DNA from: Chitinivibrionales bacterium
Lineage (GTDB): Bacteria > Fibrobacterota > Chitinivibrionia > Chitinivibrionales > JANQEN01
Assembly (NCBI GenBank): GCA_028278335.1
Contig: JANQEN010000020.1
Span: 1 to 64,000 of the forward strand
Reading direction: 5' to 3'
Length of the DNA: 64,000 nt
The notes below the pieces were generated by a model that was not told the DNA's origin, made no database searches, and saw only the letters and a list, made by a program, of their open reading frames with translations. This document shows, piece after piece, positions 54,976 to 63,703 of the stretch (positions are counted from its first letter, which is position 1; each line of letters begins with the position of its first letter). Made by a program: the position numbers and the translations under genes.

Positions 54976-55185
54976 TTTAAACCGTCTTTAATTTTTTAAT
55001 GTCGCCAGCTCGCGCACTGGCAGGCGCCTCACCTTTTTTCTCCGGGGGAAAAAATCTTTCAATAGCAGTAACATTCTCATTATAAGGGCGCAGACAAGCA
55101 GCGCCCCTACATTTATAAAGAATTGAAGAGTCCTGGATCACAGGAGGCTGTATAATATTAGTTAGGGACTTTTAGAGGTATATTC
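54976..55185. other. Intergenic region with structured sequences
   Basis: No gene seen. GGGCGC-agacaagca-GCGCCC (55086-55106) is a clear 6-bp stem, and TTTTTTC...GGGAAAAAA near 55035-55055 forms another. Both look like intergenic structured repeats. Confidence 0.55.
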
Positions 55186-55293
55186 TTTTGGGTTAGCCAG
55201 GTGGAGGATTTAGTCTGGCCAAAGGCCAGGCCGAGGCGAATAGCCGAGTCCGGAACCACGGCGGCCCGAATGAAATGAGGGCAACCCCCAAAA
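55186..55293. repeat. GC-rich dispersed multi-hairpin repeat, copy 4
   Basis: Begins TTTTGGGTTAGCCAGGTGGA and ends GGGCAACCCCCAAAAG, so its ends are inverted (TTTTGGGTT / AACCCCCAAAA). The inner hairpin GTCTGGCC-AAA-GGCCAGGC is prominent. Same subtype as the copy at 4376, sharing the tail block GAATGAAATGAGG with the one at 36822. Confidence 0.8.
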
Positions 55294-55377
55294 GCTTTTT
55301 AAAAGCTCTAATTAAAACCGAGAAGGCCCCTATAAATTCATTTATAAAAGAAATCTTAACAAAAGAAAAAACTACTA

Positions 55378-56808
55378 CTATTGTGTCACGGTAATATTTA
55401 TTGCCTTAGTATTATTGTTCTCATTTGTCTCTGAAATATGGGATTCATCATCAGCTTTGACTGACACGCTCCAGGTTCCTACCTCATCAATGAGTATTTT
55501 TTCTTTATGAGAATGTTTTTGTTGGCTTGCCAAAGCGGGAATATCAATCACAATATAGGTAAAGGGGCCCACCTGCATTTTACCTTTACAGGGAACTTGC
55601 GAACTTTTTGTTCCAATGTTTTGAATAGTACAGGTTAAATCAATACTATCGGTTGTTGTTGGATTAGCAGGTGTATAGTTAATGGTATCAACTACGAGAT
55701 CTATTCCGGGAGGATTATTATTGCTTACAGAGTAACTTATGGTATCCCTATTATTATTCTCATTACTTTCCGTAATACTATCATAGACATCCAGAGTTAC
55801 ATACACGTTTACAGTAGCGCTATCAGCATACACTTTCTTCTTCTGAAAGAAATGAACTTTGCCCGGTGTTAGTGAAGGTATTGCAAAGGTAAAGATTGAA
55901 TCATCATTAGATGTTTTCATGGTCGCGATTGACGGGCCACAGGAGGCACTTGACAGGTTTACCAGTTGAGCATTTATAATAACCGTGTCCTTAGTAGTTG
56001 GCGCTGCAGGGTTCACTTTCAGAGAATAGGTTGTAAGATCAGGTAATGGCGCTGGTGAAACAATATAATTTATAGTATCTTTATTATTTGACTCAGACGC
56101 TTCTGCAACACTATCATAGACATCGATATTTAAATACACATTAACAGATGCGGTATCTTGATAATACTTATATTTCTTAATGGTATAATATTGGCCTGTG
56201 TCAAGAGAAGGAATGGAATAGTAAAAGGTTGAGTCATCATTGGAGGTAGTAAAGGAGGCGGTAAAGGGGCCGGATGAGACTGTGCCAAAGTTTTTAACTA
56301 ACGCAGTAAGAATTACTGTATCATTAATCGTTGGTGATCCAGGATTAGCTGATAGTGCCTGTCTTCCTAAATCTGGTATAGATCCATAATACACCTGATA
56401 ACTGATAGTATCCCCATTATTTGACTCATCCGATTCATGCACACTATCCTTAACATCAATGTGTAAATACACATTAACAAAGGTTGTGTCCTCATAGTAT
56501 TTGTATTTCTTTATTGTGTATGTTTGGCCCGAGTCAAGCGAGGGTATAGAAAAGTAAAAGGTTGAATCATCATTAGAGGTAGTAAAAGAAGCTGAAAATG
56601 GACCAGAAGGCATTGATCCATAGTTTTTAATTATTGCAGCTAGAATTACTGTGTCTTGAAGTGTAGTATGTGCGGGATCTACATATAAAGCCTGAGCACA
56701 AAGATCAGGAAGTTGATTGACGACATCGTCTATACAAGAAATAAAACAGCACATTGTCCAAAGTAATATTATTGCAAATATGGGTTTGAGCATTTTTGAT
56801 GTGTTCAT
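55378..56808 (-). CDS. Lipoprotein with four CARDB repeats
   Basis: 476 residues. Signal with lipobox (IILLWTMCCFISCID) and four Ig-like CARDB repeats of about 105 residues, each with PDLxxxALxxxPxxPTxxDTVIL, a GPFTASFTTSNDDSTF-type strand, SIPSLDxGQ and DVxDSVxESxExNN followed by an ISYxV strand. The first two repeats are nearly identical, indicating recent duplication. CARDB domains act as adhesion or spacer modules on the surface. The fourth repeat is divergent (VADDESHISETNENNNT). The start ATG has GAGAGTA before it. Confidence 0.85.
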   Translation of the reverse strand: MNTSKMLKPIFAIILLWTMCCFISCIDDVVNQLPDLCAQALYVDPAHTTLQDTVILAAIIKNYGSMPSGPFSASFTTSNDDSTFYFSIPSLDSGQTYTIKKYKYYEDTTFVNVYLHIDVKDSVHESDESNNGDTISYQVYYGSIPDLGRQALSANPGSPTINDTVILTALVKNFGTVSSGPFTASFTTSNDDSTFYYSIPSLDTGQYYTIKKYKYYQDTASVNVYLNIDVYDSVAEASESNNKDTINYIVSPAPLPDLTTYSLKVNPAAPTTKDTVIINAQLVNLSSASCGPSIATMKTSNDDSIFTFAIPSLTPGKVHFFQKKKVYADSATVNVYVTLDVYDSITESNENNNRDTISYSVSNNNPPGIDLVVDTINYTPANPTTTDSIDLTCTIQNIGTKSSQVPCKGKMQVGPFTYIVIDIPALASQQKHSHKEKILIDEVGTWSVSVKADDESHISETNENNNTKAINITVTQ

Positions 56809-57000
56809 TTTGATACTCTCTGATAATGTGATAGGGTTTTACTCAGATATTACAAAAGGAGGTTAAGCGGGAGCATAATCTGAGAATGATTATATAAGGA
56901 TGATATCATAGGGTTAGATGGAATTCAAGACTATATTGGGTGTATTTAAAACACAAAAAACCGAAATGATAAAACTAAAGTTTGATTATAGCTGATCAAC

Positions 57001-57840
57001 TTATGTTTTTTTAATAACTACTGCAAAATCAGAAGACTCAGATGAAAAGGGAGTTCCTGCAACATCGGAGTAAAACTCTGTAATTTGAAACCCATTCTGT
57101 TCAAATTCTTTTGTTAATGACTCTTTATCGAAGTATTGTAGCCAGTTGTAAACCACACGAGTTTTTGACTCTTCAACAATGGTGTATTTATCAAGAGTTA
57201 CCATCTCTTCTTCATATTTGAAGGTATTTAGAAAACAATAATAGTCATGGGGAGACCAGAAGTTATCCATTTGGTTTCGTTCATATAACGCAGTTTCCTC
57301 TCTACTGTTAAAGATGTTTAATGAATGCACATCCAGCAAAACAGAACCACCGGGTTTGAGGAATGAATGAAATTTGGACAGTAATGTTTTTCTCTGCAAA
57401 GGGCTCAAGGCACAAAAGTCACAAAAGATCATGGTAATAAGATCAAAACGTTGCTCTGTTTCAAATTCTATATAGTTTTGATTTTGATAGTCAATGGGTA
57501 ACTCTTTTTTCTTGGCGACCTTTTTTGCGTACTCAATTGACCTTTGAGAGAAATCGATTCCGGTAACCTGTGCTCCTTGTTCGGCAAACTGTGTAGTGTA
57601 GAGTCCTGGCCCACTGCCAAAATCAGCGACACTCTTTTTTTCATTGAGGTTAAAATGTGATACAATCCACTGAACAGATTTATCTATAAACTCCTTTTTC
57701 CTGGATGATAGATCAACCGATTCATTGAGATGAAAGGCAAGCATCTTTTTTGAGGTATGCTCATTAGTCCACAACTCATCAGCTGTGTAAAACTCAAACG
57801 GTCTAGGTCGTCTATTTATCTCTTTAAGCTTTTGAAACAT
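57001..57840 (-). CDS. SAM-dependent methyltransferase (class I)
   Basis: 279 residues from ATG 57840 (GGAG upstream). A Rossmann methyltransferase motif is clear: ADFGSGPGLYTTQFAEQGA (motif I), GIDFSQRSIEYAKK (acidic end of strand 2), FDLITMIFCDFCALS (post II) and FLKPGGSVLLDVHS (motif III). Small-molecule methyltransferase of the Methyltransf_25 type; the substrate is unknown. Cytosolic. Monocistronic by spacing. Confidence 0.9.
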   Translation of the reverse strand: MFQKLKEINRRPRPFEFYTADELWTNEHTSKKMLAFHLNESVDLSSRKKEFIDKSVQWIVSHFNLNEKKSVADFGSGPGLYTTQFAEQGAQVTGIDFSQRSIEYAKKVAKKKELPIDYQNQNYIEFETEQRFDLITMIFCDFCALSPLQRKTLLSKFHSFLKPGGSVLLDVHSLNIFNSREETALYERNQMDNFWSPHDYYCFLNTFKYEEEMVTLDKYTIVEESKTRVVYNWLQYFDKESLTKEFEQNGFQITEFYSDVAGTPFSSESSDFAVVIKKT

Positions 57841-57908
57841 TACTGTCTCCATTGTTTTATATAGATCAAATTATTATCTACAATACGACTTTTGATAATC
57901 TAAAAATC

Positions 57909-58024
57909 TTTTGGGTTAGGGATGTGCAAGGTGCGAAGCAGTGTTTTGGCGAAAGCCAAAATACCGAAGCGAACGCGGAGCCTGGAGCAGCCCGACCTGA
58001 GCAAAGCGAAGGGAACCCCCAAAT
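57909..58024. repeat. GC-rich dispersed multi-hairpin repeat, copy 3
   Basis: TTTTGGGTTAGGGATGTGCA start and GGGAACCCCCAAATA end, with inverted termini and an internal TTTTGGC-GAAA-GCCAAAA hairpin. Near-identical to the copy at 36822 apart from the hairpin arm; the arm change is compensatory (both sides differ), which supports selection on RNA or cruciform structure. Confidence 0.82.
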
Positions 58025-58085
58025 ATTAAAAAGAAAATCATTAATGACAAGAGAGAATATACTACATTCTCCCTTGCAAAACTAA

Positions 58086-59117
58086 TTAAAGTGGCTTTAC
58101 TGCTACACAAATATCCAAAATATGCTTTCCCTCAGGATGCTCCTTAGGATTATTGTGGCAGAGCTCAAAACAGGGGCGATCATCCGGTTGATATCCGCTG
58201 TCAGGAAGCCACCCACTATACACTGCGTTCCATGCCTGTTCATATTCATCACCGTTGATCTCAAAGCGAGCAAATGCGTAATTACCGCCGGCAATGGTCA
58301 TTTTGCCTATTTCACCATCCACCGCGGTATCCTCGGGGACACTCACACAGACACTGGTGCGAAGCTTTGCTTCATCGGTGATTTCCGGGCTGTCATGATA
58401 CACGGAAAGAATCTTTACATCGGGCTGATTGAGCAATCCTCGTGGACCGGCCCAAGTAAAGAGTTTGGTGAACAGTGATTCAAAGAGTTTGCTGTCCCCT
58501 TTGTAGGGTCCGATGTGACGTACATAGGCCACAGAAAATGGGTCGATGTTTTTAACTTCGACAGTTAAGTTACTGGTGTCTAACATTGTACTCCTCCATT
58601 GTTGAGTTGGTAAAGGTAAAGAATTGATTATGTCACGTTGCTTGACATTATCAATATACCCGAAGGAGTCCTGTGAGTCTTTTCCATTCTTGCTGACTGT
58701 TTTGCGAATATTGCTATCTACTTTGCCATTGTTGCTCAATTTTTCCAAACCCATTTCTCGCCACTGACGGGCTGACATGTTAAAGCTCTCTTTAAAAAAA
58801 CGGGCAAAGGTAGCAGAACTTGAGAACCCACAATCCAGGGCAATCTCGGTTATGGATTTTTTTGGATTAACCAGCAGCTGTGTAGCAGCCCGCTCAACAC
58901 GGACCCGTTGAATAAACTGGTTTAAGGTCTCTCCCACAAAGGCACGAAAGATCCGATGAAAATGATATTTGGAAAAGTGAGCTTGTTGAGCAAGTTCGTC
59001 TAAAGTAAGTACGGTATCAATGTGTGATTCAATGTAATCGATCACTCGATTAATCCTTGACACATACTCTTCTCGCTGAAATTGGCTCATTTGGTGTGTA
59101 CATTTATTATCTGACAT
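58086..59117 (-). CDS. AraC-family regulator with GyrI-like ligand domain
   Basis: ATG 59117 (GAGGT 7 nt upstream) gives 343 residues. Residues 10-115 are a double helix-turn-helix AraC/XylS domain (LTLDELAQQAHFSKYHFHRI, TEIALDCGFSSSATFARFFK). Residues 180-340 are a GyrI/SbmC-like effector-binding domain (VAYVRHIGPYKGD...WLPDSGYQPDDRPCFELC), as in Rob and SoxS-like multidrug regulators. It lies 10 nt after the exporter stop in one operon, so it probably controls that exporter. Confidence 0.92.
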   Translation of the reverse strand: MSDNKCTHQMSQFQREEYVSRINRVIDYIESHIDTVLTLDELAQQAHFSKYHFHRIFRAFVGETLNQFIQRVRVERAATQLLVNPKKSITEIALDCGFSSSATFARFFKESFNMSARQWREMGLEKLSNNGKVDSNIRKTVSKNGKDSQDSFGYIDNVKQRDIINSLPLPTQQWRSTMLDTSNLTVEVKNIDPFSVAYVRHIGPYKGDSKLFESLFTKLFTWAGPRGLLNQPDVKILSVYHDSPEITDEAKLRTSVCVSVPEDTAVDGEIGKMTIAGGNYAFARFEINGDEYEQAWNAVYSGWLPDSGYQPDDRPCFELCHNNPKEHPEGKHILDICVAVKPL

Positions 59118-59127
59118 CGTTGATACC

Positions 59128-59997
59128 TCAATTATGTTTTGCAACTTTTCCAAAGAGTCCATCACTACTAATCATTAATATACAGGATCCAATCACAATG
59201 ATCGAACCAATAATTTCAACAATGGTCATTGGCTCATTAAAAAGGGTTAAGGCAACGACCACATTAAATACTGGCACAAGCATGTTCAAAAGTGAGCCAG
59301 TAGTAACTGACACATGACGATAGCCTTCGGTCATAAGAAGCTGGCCAATCGCAGCAACAAGACCAACACCGACCAATATGATACCTTCGTTATATCCACC
59401 AATGCTTGGAGAGATATTTGCGGGGATAACAAAAATCCAGAAGCCAAAGAGGCATTGGGCAAAAAATATCGCATAGGAGTCCTCGCTCTTATGCAATTTT
59501 TTGATAAGTACAACTGCAGTTCCGGCTAATACAGCTCCACCTAACGCTAATAGTTCAAAAAAGCCAATAGACAAAAGAAGAAAGCTCTCTCCAATGCCAC
59601 CAGTTGCTAACATGTAAATTCCTGCAAAGGCAAGTGTAATAAAGAGCCATTTAATTCCTTTTATTTTCTCCTTAAGAAAGAGTGCGCTAAAAATACTGGC
59701 AAAAATAGGAAAGGTGTACGTGAAAACAGTACCTTTGCCAACACCAATATGTCGAATTGAGAGATAAAAGATAAATACAGCAGTTCCACCAAATACACCA
59801 CGTAAAAAAAGAAGGGGGCTCCGGGTAAACTTTAAGGTAATCCGATTGAAAATTGCTGCAAGCCCTAAGAGAGCAAAGCCAATAATGAATCGAAAGAGTA
59901 CCATTTTGGCAGGGCTTATGGTGGGTGTTGCTTTTATTAATCCAGCCATGATACTAAAGGCAACACTTGCCCCGAACATGAGCAATACACCGGTCAT
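59128..59997 (-). CDS. EamA/DMT-family transporter
   Basis: 289 residues with ten transmembrane helices in two EamA repeats (LLMFGASVAFSIMAGLIKAT; LLALGGAVLAGTAVVLIKKL). Drug/metabolite transporters export amino acids, nucleotides or drugs. It is the first gene of an operon with the AraC-GyrI regulator, suggesting regulated efflux. No substrate can be assigned. Confidence 0.92.
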   Translation of the reverse strand: MTGVLLMFGASVAFSIMAGLIKATPTISPAKMVLFRFIIGFALLGLAAIFNRITLKFTRSPLLFLRGVFGGTAVFIFYLSIRHIGVGKGTVFTYTFPIFASIFSALFLKEKIKGIKWLFITLAFAGIYMLATGGIGESFLLLSIGFFELLALGGAVLAGTAVVLIKKLHKSEDSYAIFFAQCLFGFWIFVIPANISPSIGGYNEGIILVGVGLVAAIGQLLMTEGYRHVSVTTGSLLNMLVPVFNVVVALTLFNEPMTIVEIIGSIIVIGSCILMISSDGLFGKVAKHN

Positions 59998-60035
59998 TCT
60001 ATTTTTCCTTGTTTAAACCAAGGAAAAATACATTA

Positions 60036-60210
60036 TTAAACCCAGATTATGTAGTAGGAGTAGATGCAGAAGTGCAAGATTATGATTTAGTAAGGCTTGA
60101 AGGTTTTGAAGGGCATATCTACAAGGTGATATGGCCGAAAAGCCTGAAAGTCTTAATGAGCATAGGATTATGTTACTGCATAACTTCCTATTGCATAATC
60201 TGGGTTTAAA
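60036..60210. repeat. MITE-like element, copy 2
   Basis: 175 bp with inverted termini AAACCCAGATTATG (perfect 14 bp, longer with mismatches) and TTAA-type flanks. Interior about 93% identical to the element at 13674-13888. Five of eight base differences in a 130-bp core are at third positions of a shared plus-strand reading frame (NPDY...DYDLVRLEGFEGHI), hinting that it derives from a coding sequence. Located between the exporter gene start and cysteine synthase. Confidence 0.78.
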
Positions 60211-60277
60211 GACTTTTTTAATGAATTGATGTGCCATGTAGATTTTTATACACATCACCAAAATGGTTTTAGATGAA

Positions 60278-61237
60278 CTACTTCTTTAAATTGGAAACAC
60301 GCTCCACAAAGGATTCATGCTCAAATAGGGTGGTACTTAAATAGCGCTCCCCGGTATCTGGGAGTATTACCACTACAAGTTTGTCTTGATTCTCCTCTCT
60401 TTTCGCCACTTGAAGAGCGGCATATAGAGCGGCGCCAGAAGAAATTCCAGCAAAAATACCCTCCTGTCGTGCCAAGGCACGGGCTGTTGTTTGGGCATCC
60501 TCATCGCGGACAGCTATCACTTCGTCAATTATTGATCTGTTTAATATGTCGGGGACAAAATTGGGACCAATACCTTCAATTGAGTGAGAATTGGCTTCGC
60601 CCTTTGAAAGAAGCGGTGACTGAGCAGGCTCTACTGCAACCATTTTTATTTTGGGATTCTGTTCTTTAAGTGCTTCACCTACACCGGTTATAGTGCCACC
60701 AGTACCTATTCCTGCAACAATAATATCAACAGCACCCTCGGTAGTCTCCCAAATTTCTCTGGCAGTTGTTTTTTTATGGATTTCAGGATTAGCACTATTT
60801 TTAAACTGCTGAGGCATGTAACTATTGTCAATCATGTGCAAGAGCTCCTCTGCAGCTTCAATCGCGCCGGTCATGCCCCGCTTGCCATCGGTTAACACCA
60901 CTTGAGCACCAAGGGCTGCAAAGAGTTTTTGCCGCTCCATACTCATGGTGTCAGGCATGGTAAGGATTAATTTATACCGTTTTGCCGCACAAACAAAGGC
61001 AAGAGCCACACCGGTATTACCACTGGTCGGTTCAATGATAACGCTGCTATCATTGATTAAACCCTGCTCCTCTGCATTTTGAATCATGGCATAGCCAATA
61101 CGATCCTTCACACTGGAGAGAGGATTAAAGAACTCCAATTTTGCCACAACCTGTGCATAGCCGGATTGATTGAGTCCCTTTATTTTAACACAGGGAGTGT
61201 TACCAATTAATTCGGTTATATCTTCAGCAATAGGCAT
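60278..61237 (-). CDS. cysK: Cysteine synthase (O-acetylserine sulfhydrylase)
   Basis: 319 residues, PLP-dependent fold type II enzyme forming cysteine from O-acetylserine and sulfide. The PLP lysine is in PLSSVKDRIGY, the phosphate/carboxylate loop is EPTSGNTGVAL and the Gly-rich loop is GIGTGGTITGVGE; ATGE-type end PDTGERYLSTTLFE. AAAGGA precedes the ATG. Closest to CysK, although cysM cannot be excluded. Cytosolic. Selenide may be an alternative substrate. Confidence 0.93.
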   Translation of the reverse strand: MPIAEDITELIGNTPCVKIKGLNQSGYAQVVAKLEFFNPLSSVKDRIGYAMIQNAEEQGLINDSSVIIEPTSGNTGVALAFVCAAKRYKLILTMPDTMSMERQKLFAALGAQVVLTDGKRGMTGAIEAAEELLHMIDNSYMPQQFKNSANPEIHKKTTAREIWETTEGAVDIIVAGIGTGGTITGVGEALKEQNPKIKMVAVEPAQSPLLSKGEANSHSIEGIGPNFVPDILNRSIIDEVIAVRDEDAQTTARALARQEGIFAGISSGAALYAALQVAKREENQDKLVVVILPDTGERYLSTTLFEHESFVERVSNLKK

Positions 61238-61421
61238 AGGGGTATCCTTTGCAATTTCGGTGGATGTTAACGTTGGAAATTAATCAATGCAGGCAATGGT
61301 GGTAAACTGCAAGAAGCTCTGCAGGAGCATTTCACTGGTAGTAAGGGTAATATAAATACATGTTTAAAAAATAGTATCTTTTTTTTAAAGCGAAACGAGG
61401 GTGGAGACGTGAATTGTAGAT

Positions 61422-61796
61422 TCAATCGTTTAAAATCTTGGTGATAGCCTCAGCAAGTTCGTCATAATTGAAGGGCTTCTCTAAAATGTGGTTTGCACCG
61501 AGCAAATTTTTTGCTGCCCGTAAATAGGAGGAGCCAGAAAAATTGAGATCACCACCAGAGATAGCCAATATCTTAATAGTGGGTGCAAATCGTTTCATCT
61601 CTTCAATGAGCTGCATACCATCCATCTCCGGCATAATGAGGTCGGTTATAACCAAATCAAAATCACCCGTATAAAATGCCTTGAGTGCAGCACTACCTTT
61701 ATCAGCGTTGACAACTTCGTGCTCATCCTTTTCAAGGACACAACTTAGCATTTCCAATACTGAAATATCATCATCTACTAAGAGTACTTTGGCCAT
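61422..61796 (-). CDS. Single-domain response regulator
   Basis: 124 residues, only a receiver domain. Acidic pocket DDD in LLVDDDIS, phospho-acceptor Asp in DLVITDLIMPEMDG, the switch S in LAISGG and Lys in ILEKPFN are all present. GGGAG precedes the ATG. The cognate kinase is not in the window; the CheW-like gene at the edge suggests a chemosensory locus may begin there. Confidence 0.93.
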   Translation of the reverse strand: MAKVLLVDDDISVLEMLSCVLEKDEHEVVNADKGSAALKAFYTGDFDLVITDLIMPEMDGMQLIEEMKRFAPTIKILAISGGDLNFSGSSYLRAAKNLLGANHILEKPFNYDELAEAITKILND

Positions 61797-61878
61797 GCAG
61801 CTCCCTTATAGGTATTCTCTGCCAATTCCATTGTACAATCAAAAAGAAATAAATGTCAACAAATATTATAGAGCATAA

Positions 61879-62190
61879 TCACTTATTTAAAGCTGATAAT
61901 TTCTTTTCTACACTGGAAACCTTATCTTCCATTGTTTGTTTTCGATCAGTACGAGTTCCCATACGCAGTGTGGTCGTAATTCTGGGAGCACCCATTTGAT
62001 GTACCTCCTCATGACACTTTTTTACTGCAGCAAAAACAGTATCCCATTCACCTTCTATATTGGTCCCATAAGCATGGAGATGAATCTTTAGTCCAGTATC
62101 ATGCAAAATACGCTCACAGGCTGCAACATAGCGTGAAACAGAGACACCGACACCCAAAGGGACAACACAAAGATCAACAATTACATTCAT
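61879..62190 (-). CDS. MTH1187/YqgV-type thiamine-binding family protein
   Basis: 103 residues, UPF0045 family, ferredoxin-like fold: VDLCVVPLGVGVSVSRYVAAC, HLHAYGTNIEGEWDTVFAAVKKCHE, APRITTTLRMGTRTDRK. Family members bind thiamine and are often linked to thiamine or riboswitch genes, not here. GGAGG precedes the ATG. Confidence 0.9.
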   Translation of the reverse strand: MNVIVDLCVVPLGVGVSVSRYVAACERILHDTGLKIHLHAYGTNIEGEWDTVFAAVKKCHEEVHQMGAPRITTTLRMGTRTDRKQTMEDKVSSVEKKLSALNK

Positions 62191-62347
62191 TTTAATCCTC
62201 CATTTTTCAAGGGCTTATGCTTTACAAAATAGTATGTGTCATTGTGGTTATTGATTTTTTTTTCTTTTGGGGATACAATAAAATAGAGGGATAGGGATAA
62301 TCTATAGGAGAAGACTACAGGATAAAGGATACTGGCTAGGAGGTACC

Positions 62348-62548
62348 ATGGGAAAGAAGCTTTTAAGATTATTTGTTAAAATAGTCATGATTTTCCCCTT
62401 CACATCACAATTTTACTGCTCAATGAACTCTTCAATCGAACAAAAGGTCGAGCAGGGCTTACAAATGCCAGAAAAGCAAATAGAAGCCAAAGCCTTGAAA
62501 CAACAAGAATGGCCAATCAATCTCTCATATCATTTTCCCAAAATATAG
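62348..62548 (+). CDS. Small protein with N-terminal hydrophobic segment
   Basis: 66 residues from an ATG with a perfect AGGAGG upstream (62338-62343). Hydrophobic segment LLRLFVKIVMIFPFTSQFYC may be a signal peptide, possibly of lipoprotein type (FYCS), leaving a 45-residue Gln/Lys-rich peptide. It is followed by a strong terminator at 62562. The combination of ribosome-binding site and terminator supports a true gene. Function unknown. Confidence 0.62.
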   Translation: MGKKLLRLFVKIVMIFPFTSQFYCSMNSSIEQKVEQGLQMPEKQIEAKALKQQEWPINLSYHFPKI

Positions 62549-62561
62549 TTCTCATACAAAA

Positions 62562-62587
62562 AATCCCCTTTTTTCAAAAAGGGGATT
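62562..62587. terminator. Strong terminator
   Basis: AATCCCCTTTTT and AAAAAGGGGATT form a perfect 12-bp inverted repeat with a 2-nt loop, 14 nt after the stop of the small gene. Confidence 0.85.
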
Positions 62588-62670
62588 AATGAGATAAGAG
62601 TTCAAATCCAGCTATTTCAATTGGTGTTTTAGCATCTATACTCATTCATTTCCACTAACTCCTATCCTTA

Positions 62671-63066
62671 CTATTTGTAACAATATTTGGTACAATCAGT
62701 TGAACTTGTTTCATCTTGAAGTTCACTCCACCAATCAGGGCCGTCTTCATCATAGGAGGCTAAACAGTTAGCACATTTCGTAGCGCAGAACTGAGAAGAG
62801 CTCTTCTGGCCCTTTTTTGCTGCTAACACTACCCTATCGGGCCTCTCAAAAAAGCTATCAACCCAACTCCAAAGAGGATCATGTTCAATATCAATTGAAA
62901 AATCATTCTTTTCCGATTGAGTGGATCCACCATGATTTGAAAAGAATTGAGAGACTACCTCGCCAATATCGTCATCCTCAATGTGAATATCTACATCAGA
63001 GGCATTGGTTGGTATTATCAGCACAAATGCTAAGAACACTACTAAAGCAACATTTTTAATTAACAT
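62671..63066 (-). CDS. Small exported Cys-rich protein
   Basis: 131 residues. Signal peptide MLIKNVALVVFLAFVLIIPTNA, an acidic middle (DVDIHIEDDDIGEVVSQFF) and a C-terminal Cys cluster (FCATKCANCLAS, STDCTKYCYK) with six Cys residues, probably disulfide-linked or metal-binding. GAGGAGG precedes the ATG. No family is recognised. Confidence 0.7.
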   Translation of the reverse strand: MLIKNVALVVFLAFVLIIPTNASDVDIHIEDDDIGEVVSQFFSNHGGSTQSEKNDFSIDIEHDPLWSWVDSFFERPDRVVLAAKKGQKSSSQFCATKCANCLASYDEDGPDWWSELQDETSSTDCTKYCYK

Positions 63067-63132
63067 AATAACCTCCTCGTTTAAATTCTTTTTCCATTCA
63101 GCATTTTAAAATCGCAATTTAAGTGCCAATTC

Positions 63133-63342
63133 TTAAATAATTTGCACTGAACTAACATGGGAAAGATGACTTAGCACATTTTTTACAGACCTAACCTCTT
63201 TTTTACTATGTACATCAACGTGTACTTCTACAGTTTCTCTCCCCTTTTTTGCGCTATGCATGCCAAAAATTAGGTCAACAAGCACTTTTAAACCGTATTC
63301 ATAGCCCTTCTCAACCTTTAATCGATACACCTGTTCATACAT
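63133..63342 (-). CDS. Small cytosolic protein of unknown function
   Basis: 69 residues, start ATG with GGGGGAA just upstream. The sequence has KVLVDLIFGMHSAKKGRE and a beta-strand pattern VEVHVDVHSKKEV, and no family is recognised. Its strong ribosome-binding site supports it as real. Confidence 0.55.
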   Translation of the reverse strand: MYEQVYRLKVEKGYEYGLKVLVDLIFGMHSAKKGRETVEVHVDVHSKKEVRSVKNVLSHLSHVSSVQII

Positions 63343-63419
63343 GTGTTCCCCCGATGTTTCAGTTGTTTAATGCGTTATTTACCATATTCTTTATATCGAG
63401 TTGGTTAAAATGTCTATCT

Positions 63420-63629
63420 CTAATCCATTTTAAAACAGGAGTGTCCACTTTCATGGGAATTAACATATTCCCAAAACGTATTATCCCAGATTATCTTTGA
63501 TCCTTTAGAATATTTGCCTGATTTAAAGACAATAGTCCAAAATCTCTGCATTGACCTTAAAATGTGGATTTTGATTGAAGACTCTGGTTTACAAGTATAC
63601 CACGGACAAGCTAATCTTACTACGTTCAT
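63420..63629 (-). CDS. Small protein of unknown function
   Basis: 69 residues with AGGAGG upstream of ATG (TTAGGAGGTATAC). Three Cys residues and many aromatic residues (FWTIVFKSG, WDNTFWEYVN). It resembles no family I know. The good ribosome-binding site is the main support. Confidence 0.5.
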   Translation of the reverse strand: MNVVRLACPWYTCKPESSIKIHILRSMQRFWTIVFKSGKYSKGSKIIWDNTFWEYVNSHESGHSCFKMD

Positions 63630-63703
63630 GTATACCTCCTAAGAGATATACGATGTACCGTATATAAAAATTGTGGTATTCTCTACTTTTTTCTTGTGTG
63701 TAA

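Noticed and set aside
61238-61421. T-box or cysteine riboswitch upstream of cysK
   Set aside because: No specifier-loop or antiterminator pattern could be recognised in the short leader.
62589-62610. tRNA T-loop-like GAGTTCAAATCCA
   Set aside because: No matching acceptor stem, D-arm or anticodon arm around it.
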